Source of the DNA: Vannielia litorea
Lineage (GTDB): Bacteria > Pseudomonadota > Alphaproteobacteria > Rhodobacterales > Rhodobacteraceae
Reading direction: 5' to 3'
DNA length: 64,000 nt
Assembly: GCF_019801175.1 (NCBI RefSeq)
Contig: NZ_JAHVJR010000001.1
Span: 496,001 to 560,000, forward strand
Shown here in pieces: positions 59,537 through 64,000 of this stretch. The position numbers were made by a program, and so were the translations under genes. The notes under the pieces were generated by a model. The model did not search any database, had not been told where the DNA came from, and worked only from the letters and a program-made list of their open reading frames with translations. Position 1 is the first letter of the stretch. Every line of letters begins with the position of its first letter.

Positions 59537-60517
59537 TTACGGAGCGACGATGGGTTGTGCGGCGAGAGTGGCCGGAACCGGCTCTGCGCCCTCGAAGAGC
59601 GAGCCTTCCTCGAACCAGCTTTTCGGCGCCGGTGCGCCCCAGAGTGTCTGGCGCTGGGGGTCTTTGAGATCCCATTTGATCGGCTCAAGGTCGGGGTCCA
59701 CCGTCTGGTAATCGGAGCAGTAAATCTCGATCCGGTGGCCATCGGGGTCGCGGATATAGAGGAAGAAGGCGTTGGAGATGCCGTGGCGGCCCGGGCCGCG
59801 CTCGATGTTCTTCACCCAGCCGGTGGTGGCCATCAGGTCGAGCAGGTCGATGATGTTGAGCGGGGTCGGCACCCAGAAGGCGGTGTGGTGCAGGCGCGGG
59901 CCGGTGCCGTTGGTGAAGGCCATGTCATGCACGCCGCCCTTGCGGTGACACCACGCGGCCCATAGGCGGCCGGTCTCTTCATCCTCGGTGTATTCGGTCA
60001 CCCGGAAGCCCAGCTCGCTGTAGAAGGCCACAGAGGCATCCACATCCGGCGAGAAGCAGTTGAAGTGGTCGATCCGCAGCGGTTTGACCCCGTGGTAGAG
60101 CTTGTACTGCTGGTGGATCGGGGGGAGCCGGTCCATCCGGGCGTAGAACTCCAGTGGAATCCCGTGCGGGTCGCGAGTGCGGAAGGTGCGCGACTGGTAG
60201 GGGCGCGCGACCCACTCGGTCGCATGGCCCTTCTCGCGGAAGAAATGCTCGGCGCGGTCGAGGTGCTCGTCATCGAAGACCTTGAACGACAGGTCGCGGG
60301 CACGCGGATCGGTGCCCTTTTTCAGCACGATGCAATGGTGGCCGCGCTCTTCCATCGCCCTGAGGTAGATGGTTTCGGCGTCCTCGTCGGTGACCTGAAG
60401 GCCGAGCGTGTCCACGTAGAAGGCGCGGCTCTTGGCGAGGTCTGTCACGACCAGCTCGACATGGCTGAGCCGCAGGATGTTGAAGGCGGGCGAAAGATTG
60501 GGTGCGGGAATGGGCAT
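59537..60517 (-). CDS. hpaD: 3,4-dihydroxyphenylacetate 2,3-dioxygenase
   Basis: Cleaves homoprotocatechuate next to the diol (meta cleavage). The 326 residues have two vicinal-oxygen-chelate halves (NILRLSHVELVVTDLAKSR and LRIDHFNCFSPDVDASVAF). Metal ligands are likely His151 (RIDHFN), His210/211 (LHHTAF) and Glu264 (RIEIY), spaced as in the Brevibacterium Fe and Arthrobacter Mn enzymes. The C-terminus (QRQTLWGAPAPKSWFEEGS) is the usual lid. Lies in hpaF-hpaE-hpaD-gabD-hpaG order on the minus strand. Confidence 0.95.
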   Translation of the reverse strand: MPIPAPNLSPAFNILRLSHVELVVTDLAKSRAFYVDTLGLQVTDEDAETIYLRAMEERGHHCIVLKKGTDPRARDLSFKVFDDEHLDRAEHFFREKGHATEWVARPYQSRTFRTRDPHGIPLEFYARMDRLPPIHQQYKLYHGVKPLRIDHFNCFSPDVDASVAFYSELGFRVTEYTEDEETGRLWAAWCHRKGGVHDMAFTNGTGPRLHHTAFWVPTPLNIIDLLDLMATTGWVKNIERGPGRHGISNAFFLYIRDPDGHRIEIYCSDYQTVDPDLEPIKWDLKDPQRQTLWGAPAPKSWFEEGSLFEGAEPVPATLAAQPIVAP

Positions 60518-60556
60518 TGCGGGTCTCCTCCCAGAGGGCGCGTTTCCGGGGTGTCG

Positions 60557-62059
60557 TCAGGCGCCGAGGCGCGGGATCTTGTGGGTGCCGATGGCGAAGC
60601 CGATGTGCTTTTGTTCCATGTAGAACTCGAAGGACCAGTCGCCGCCGTCGCGGCCGATGCCGCTGGCCTTCACCCCGCCGAATGGCGTGGGCAGGTGGCG
60701 GACGTTCTCGGAATTCACCCAGATCATCCCGGCCTCCAGCCCGCCGGTGAAGCGCATGGCGCGGGTGATGTCCTGCGTCCAGACATAGGCGGTGAGGCCA
60801 TAGGGGATGTCATTGGCGATCTGGAGCGCCTCGGCCTCGTCCTTGAAGCGGATGGCGGTGAGCACGGGGCCGAAAATCTCTTCCTGCGCGATGGCCATCT
60901 GGTTGCTGGCCCCGGTGAAGAAGGTCGGGTTCACGAAGTGGCCGGGGCCTTCGGGACAGGTGCCTCCGGCGCTGATGGTCGCTCCCTCGGATTTGGCCTT
61001 GTCGAAGTAGCTGGTGACCTTCTTCCAGTGGGTTTCGTGGATCAGCGGGCCGATCTCGGTTTGCGGATCGAGCGGGTTGCCGACGCGGATGTTGGAAACG
61101 CGGGCGGCAAGGTCGGCCTCGAACTTTTCGGCAATCGTGTCCTGCACCAGCAGGCGCGACGACGAGGTGCAGCGCTCGCCGTTCAGTGAGTAGAGCATGA
61201 AGATCGCGGCATCGAGCGCGCGGGGCAGGTCGGCGTCGTCGAACACCACCACCGGGTTCTTGCCGCCCAGTTCGAAGTGGACGCGCTTCAGCGTGGGCGC
61301 GCCCTGGGCTTGGATCATCGAGCCGGTTTTCGACTCACCCACAAAGGCGATGGCCTTGATGGCGGGGTGCTCGGTGAGCGCTTTGCCGGCCTCTTCGCCA
61401 AAGCCGTTGACCATGTTCCAGACGCCCGGCGGCAGGCCTGCCTCTTCGGCGATCTCGATTAGCAGGCGCGCGGTGACGGGCGAAAATTCGGCCGGTTTGT
61501 GAACCACGGTGCAGCCTGCGGCGAGGGCAGGGGCGATCTTCCATGTCGAGAGCATGAAGGGCGTGTTCCACGGGGTGATCACGCCCACCGGGCCGATCGG
61601 CACGCGGGTGGTGACATTCATCAGCGTCGGCGAGGGCAGGTGCTGGCCGTCGCGCGCGGCAGGGGCACGGTCTGCAAAGAAGCGGAAGTTCTCGGCCCCG
61701 CGCAGCGCCGCCTTGGCCATGAAGCGGATCGGCTGGCCGGTGTCCCAGGCCTCGCAAAGCGCGATCTTCTCGGCATTGGCCTCGATGGCATCGGCCACGG
61801 CGTGCAGCAGCTTTTTGCGGGCGGTGCCGGACATGTCGCGCCATGCCGGAAAGGCGTCTTTGGCGGCCTGCGCGGCGGCGTCGATGTCAGACGCGGTGCC
61901 ACGGGCGACCTCGCAGATCACGCTGTCATCCACCGGTGAGTGGTTGGTGAAGGTGGCCCCGGTCACATCTCGCCCGCCGATGCGGTGGGCGATGCCGGTC
62001 TCGCGCAGGGCGGCGAGGTGGTGGGCGAGCTTGGCGGTGTTGCTGGCGAGGTCGGTCAT
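60557..62059 (-). CDS. hpaE: 5-carboxymethyl-2-hydroxymuconate semialdehyde dehydrogenase
   Basis: 500 residues. Oxidises the ring-cleavage semialdehyde with NAD. Visible motifs: ITPWNTPFMLSTWKIAPALAAG, FELGGKNPVVVFDDADLP, NGERCTSSSRLLVQD (catalytic Cys), QEEIFGPVLTAIRF, and IGRDGGDWSFEFYMEQKHI at the C-terminus. The ATG overlaps the hpaF stop by 4 bases (ATGA). Confidence 0.95.
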   Translation of the reverse strand: MTDLASNTAKLAHHLAALRETGIAHRIGGRDVTGATFTNHSPVDDSVICEVARGTASDIDAAAQAAKDAFPAWRDMSGTARKKLLHAVADAIEANAEKIALCEAWDTGQPIRFMAKAALRGAENFRFFADRAPAARDGQHLPSPTLMNVTTRVPIGPVGVITPWNTPFMLSTWKIAPALAAGCTVVHKPAEFSPVTARLLIEIAEEAGLPPGVWNMVNGFGEEAGKALTEHPAIKAIAFVGESKTGSMIQAQGAPTLKRVHFELGGKNPVVVFDDADLPRALDAAIFMLYSLNGERCTSSSRLLVQDTIAEKFEADLAARVSNIRVGNPLDPQTEIGPLIHETHWKKVTSYFDKAKSEGATISAGGTCPEGPGHFVNPTFFTGASNQMAIAQEEIFGPVLTAIRFKDEAEALQIANDIPYGLTAYVWTQDITRAMRFTGGLEAGMIWVNSENVRHLPTPFGGVKASGIGRDGGDWSFEFYMEQKHIGFAIGTHKIPRLGA

Positions 62060-62451
62060 TTGGCCTCCTTGGCGGCGAGATGGTCGCGCACGGTGTTGAG
62101 CTTGGGCGAGAGGGCCGGGTCGATATCCCGCATCTCCAGGGAGAGCATGACGGGCTGGCTTTCGATCACCGGTGCGAGAAATTTGCGGGCGGCCTCGAAC
62201 ACATGCGCTGTGGCGGCCTCCTTGGCGTCCTGCGGGCGGCCGCCGCGCAGGCGGATCGAGATGTCGACGAAGATGTTGGCCGCGTCACCATCGGCGATTG
62301 AGTAGTGGTCGCAGCGGGCAGCCCGCACCCGGATGCCCGCGAGCGGGAAAATACCCGTTTCCAACCCGGCAACACGCAGCGCCTCGCAGAGCGCGGACAC
62401 ATCGGCGTGGCGCTCGAGGTTGGCGGAATATTCGACGCGGATATGGGGCAA
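62056..62451 (-). CDS. hpaF: 5-carboxymethyl-2-hydroxymuconate delta-isomerase
   Basis: 131 residues of the tautomerase superfamily, starting at a TTG (62451) just after GGAGGACAGC. Opens with PHIRVEYSANLE, giving the catalytic N-terminal Pro after Met removal, and contains ARCDHYSIADGD and FVDISIRLRGGR as in E. coli HpaF/HpcD. First gene of the minus-strand hpa operon, divergent from hpaR. Confidence 0.93.
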   Translation of the reverse strand: MPHIRVEYSANLERHADVSALCEALRVAGLETGIFPLAGIRVRAARCDHYSIADGDAANIFVDISIRLRGGRPQDAKEAATAHVFEAARKFLAPVIESQPVMLSLEMRDIDPALSPKLNTVRDHLAAKEAK

Positions 62452-62470
62452 GCTGTCCTCCCGAAACTTT

Positions 62471-62482
62471 TTAACTCGTTAA
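62471..62482. promoter_or_regulatory. Palindrome at the hpaF promoter (candidate HpaR operator)
   Basis: TTAAC-TC-GTTAA, a 5-base inverted repeat with a 2-base centre, 20 bases upstream of hpaF and inside an AT-rich patch. MarR-family proteins such as HpaR bind short AT-rich palindromes. The other end of the gap (about 62568-62583) holds a second AT-rich, partly symmetric stretch (CATACATATCATATG). Confidence 0.55.
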
Positions 62483-62634
62483 GTAACGCCGGCGGGCGTG
62501 TCAAGTTTTATTGGCGCGCCCGGTGTGACCTGCCGATAAGTCTGCTTGATGCACCGTCCTGCGTAAGTCATACATATCATATGCCTAACGATGGTCCGAA
62601 GTCTTCTGGAGGGACTCGGGAGGGGGCGGGTTCA

Positions 62635-63057
62635 ATGCGCCATACGTCCCGGTCCCTGCCAATTGCCCTGCTGCGCGCGCGGGAGGCCGTGATGGCCCCG
62701 CTCCGGGGCATGCTGGCCTCGACCGGGGTGACCGAGCAGCAATGGCGGGTGCTCCGCGTGCTCGACGAGAATCGCACGATGGAGCCCAAAGAGCTGGCAC
62801 ATCAGGCCTGCCTTCTGCTCCCAAGCCTCACCCGGATCATGCAATCTCTGGAAGAACGCGGGCTGATCACCCGCGCCAAAGACCCCTCTGACGGGCGCAA
62901 GCTGCAACTGGCGATCACCGATGAGGGCCGCGCGCTGATTGCCCGCCACATGGGCGAGAGCAACCGGATATTCGCCGAACTCGACGCCGCCTTCGGGCGC
63001 GAGCGGGTGGATGCCCTGCTGGACCTGCTGAACGAGCTGGCCGAGCAGAAGAGTTGA
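62635..63057 (+). CDS. hpaR: MarR-family repressor of homoprotocatechuate genes
   Basis: 140 residues from ATG 62635, with GGGAGGGGG upstream; an in-frame ATG at 62581 is less likely because the E. coli protein also begins just before LPIALLRAREAVM-like sequence. The winged helix shows TEQQWRVLRVLDENRTMEPKEL, QACLLLPSLTRIMQSLEERGLI and KDPSDGRKLQLAITDEG. HpaR represses the hpa meta-cleavage genes and is released by aromatic ligands. Divergent from hpaF. Confidence 0.92.
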   Translation: MRHTSRSLPIALLRAREAVMAPLRGMLASTGVTEQQWRVLRVLDENRTMEPKELAHQACLLLPSLTRIMQSLEERGLITRAKDPSDGRKLQLAITDEGRALIARHMGESNRIFAELDAAFGRERVDALLDLLNELAEQKS

Positions 63058-63216
63058 AGCCTTTGCGGCAACGGGCGCCGCTGTCTCAACCAATTGTTCA
63101 CGGTTATGGGGTCTTTGGGCGGGGTGCACTTGCAGCCCCCCCATGCCAGCACTAAGACAAGGGGCAGACAACCACGGCCCCGCCGAGCGGGGGCCCAAGA
63201 TGCCGAGGCCCGAGTC

Positions 63217-63852
63217 ATGAACGATCCCGTTGAAACCTACATGAACCTTGTCCCCATGGTGGTGGAGCAGACCAGCCGTGGCGAGCGGGCCTATGATATC
63301 TTCTCCCGCCTGCTGAAAGAGCGGATCGTCTTCGTGAACGGTCCGGTGCATGACGGCATGAGCCAGCTCGTGGTGGCGCAGCTGCTGCACCTCGAGGCGG
63401 AGAACCCGAAAAAAGAGATCTCGATGTACATCAACAGCCCCGGCGGCGTGGTGACTTCGGGCCTCTCGATCTACGACACGATGCAGTACATCCGCCCCAA
63501 GGTGAGCACTCTGGTCATCGGCCAGGCCGCCTCGATGGGCTCGCTGCTGCTGACGGCGGGCGAGGCGGGCATGCGCTTTTCGCTGCCCAACAGCCGCATC
63601 ATGGTGCACCAGCCCTCCGGTGGCTACCAGGGCCAGGCGACGGATATCATGATCCACGCGCAGGAAACCCAGAAGCTGAAAGACCGGCTTAACCAGATCT
63701 ATGTTAGGCACACCGGCCAGACCCTGAAAAAGGTCGAGGCCGCGCTGGAGCGTGACAACTTCATGAGCCCCGAAGAAGCCAAGGACTGGGGCCTGATCGA
63801 CGAGATCGTGGAGAACCGCGACAAGGGCGGCGACGACAGCGGCAGCAAGTAA
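63217..63852 (+). CDS. clpP: ATP-dependent Clp protease, proteolytic subunit
   Basis: Tetradecameric serine protease subunit working with ClpX or ClpA. The 211 residues start at ATG 63217. The catalytic triad is Ser106 (GQAASMGS), His131 (MVHQPSGG) and Asp180 (LERDNF), with spacings identical to the E. coli enzyme. The N-terminus PVETYMNLVPMVVEQTSRGERAYD is typical. The clpX start follows 134 bases later. Confidence 0.97.
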   Translation: MNDPVETYMNLVPMVVEQTSRGERAYDIFSRLLKERIVFVNGPVHDGMSQLVVAQLLHLEAENPKKEISMYINSPGGVVTSGLSIYDTMQYIRPKVSTLVIGQAASMGSLLLTAGEAGMRFSLPNSRIMVHQPSGGYQGQATDIMIHAQETQKLKDRLNQIYVRHTGQTLKKVEAALERDNFMSPEEAKDWGLIDEIVENRDKGGDDSGSK

Positions 63853-63986
63853 GCTGCGGCAAAGCATGCGTCGTTCACTTTAATTTGGCGTTGTGTCCCG
63901 TTGGGTGCTGCCCTAGGATTCTCCAAATCCGGGGCGCATACGGGGCAGAACGCAAGAAACGGGCAGAGCAGCCCGAGGGGTTATGA

Positions 63987-64000
63987 ATGGCGACGAATTC
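63987..64000 (+). CDS. clpX: Start of ATP-dependent Clp protease ATP-binding subunit ClpX (cut by window end)
   Basis: Only ATG GCG ACG AAT TC is present, giving Met-Ala-Thr-Asn and the first two bases of the next codon. GAGGGG lies 7 bases upstream (63975-63980). Alphaproteobacterial ClpX often begins Met-Ala-x-Asn-Ser, and clpX normally follows clpP, so this is the likely start. Four residues alone cannot prove it. Confidence 0.6.

Noticed and set aside
1..64000. CRISPR arrays, insertion sequences, prophage or integron features
   Set aside because: No regularly spaced direct repeats of CRISPR type, no transposase, integrase or structural phage genes are visible. The only tandem array found is the 44-base 11-bp repeat.
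1..64000. Window begins with a PstI site (CTGCAG) and ends with an EcoRI site (GAATTC)
   Set aside because: Both are common 6-base sites; with only two ends there is no reason to infer a cloned fragment, and both ends cut through normal genes.

Overview
The window looks like chromosomal DNA of a Rhodobacteraceae/Roseobacter-group alphaproteobacterium. This is an inference from very GC-rich sequence with strong GC-ending codon use, a DUF2155-aat-accC-accB order, a PhoX phosphatase, a ScfR-type acyl regulator, a YtoQ protein, PaaX and HpaR regulators, and a clpP-clpX pair. No rRNA, phage, insertion sequence or CRISPR array is visible. One tRNA gene, tRNA-Leu(GAG), is present.

Layout. 1-2.7 kb: end of a DUF2155 protein, aat, and acetyl-CoA carboxylase accC-accB. 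3-3.6 kb: an unknown protein. 3.6-11.9 kb: a reductive pyrimidine degradation locus. RutR is divergent from pydC, a small lipoprotein, a GH114-like protein, dihydropyrimidinase and an NMT1/TauT-type ABC transporter, and a near-consensus RutR operator lies between rutR and pydC. 11.9-19.8 kb: a GIY-YIG protein, an Ala-rich coiled-coil protein, a polyol/sugar ABC permease pair without partners, a Nudix hydrolase, a PiT phosphate transporter with YtoQ, a serine hydrolase and an AraC regulator. 19.9-28.9 kb: a Liv-type ABC transporter followed by acs, divergent from a ScfR/RamB-type regulator; this looks like an uptake-activation module for a short-chain carboxylate or related compound. 29-31 kb: PhoX with a three-unit PHO box. 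31-35 kb: an unknown protein with an internal duplication next to lipB, and a secreted peptidoglycan-binding protein. 35-40.2 kb: tRNA-Leu, an RND efflux pair and a fasciclin protein. 40.3-42 kb: an FAD oxidoreductase and a 60-residue protein. 42-51 kb: a xylose locus (xylA, xylB, xylG-H-F, ROK regulator) with an FG-GAP/ASPIC protein overlapping the regulator gene. 51-63 kb: an aromatic-acid island joining part of the phenylacetyl-CoA pathway (TetR, paaK, paaI, paaG, paaZ, PaaX) to the homoprotocatechuate meta-cleavage pathway (HpaG-like, gabD, hpaD, hpaE, hpaF, hpaR). 63.2-64 kb: clpP and the first codons of clpX.

The common theme is catabolism. Five transporter or enzyme modules each lie beside a dedicated regulator, and in several cases a matching palindromic operator can be read directly. 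The least explained items are the GH114-like and lipoprotein genes in the pyrimidine operon, an 11-bp tandem repeat in the ABC transporter leader, the Liv-acs-ScfR module, the duplicated protein downstream of lipB, the xylR/ASPIC overlap, and a dispersed 19-bp hairpin that twice abuts a stop codon. I found no clear evidence of a wholly new class of system. The enzymes belong to known families and the novelty is mainly in gene combinations and regulatory sites. All statements come from reading the sequence; no database search was run.
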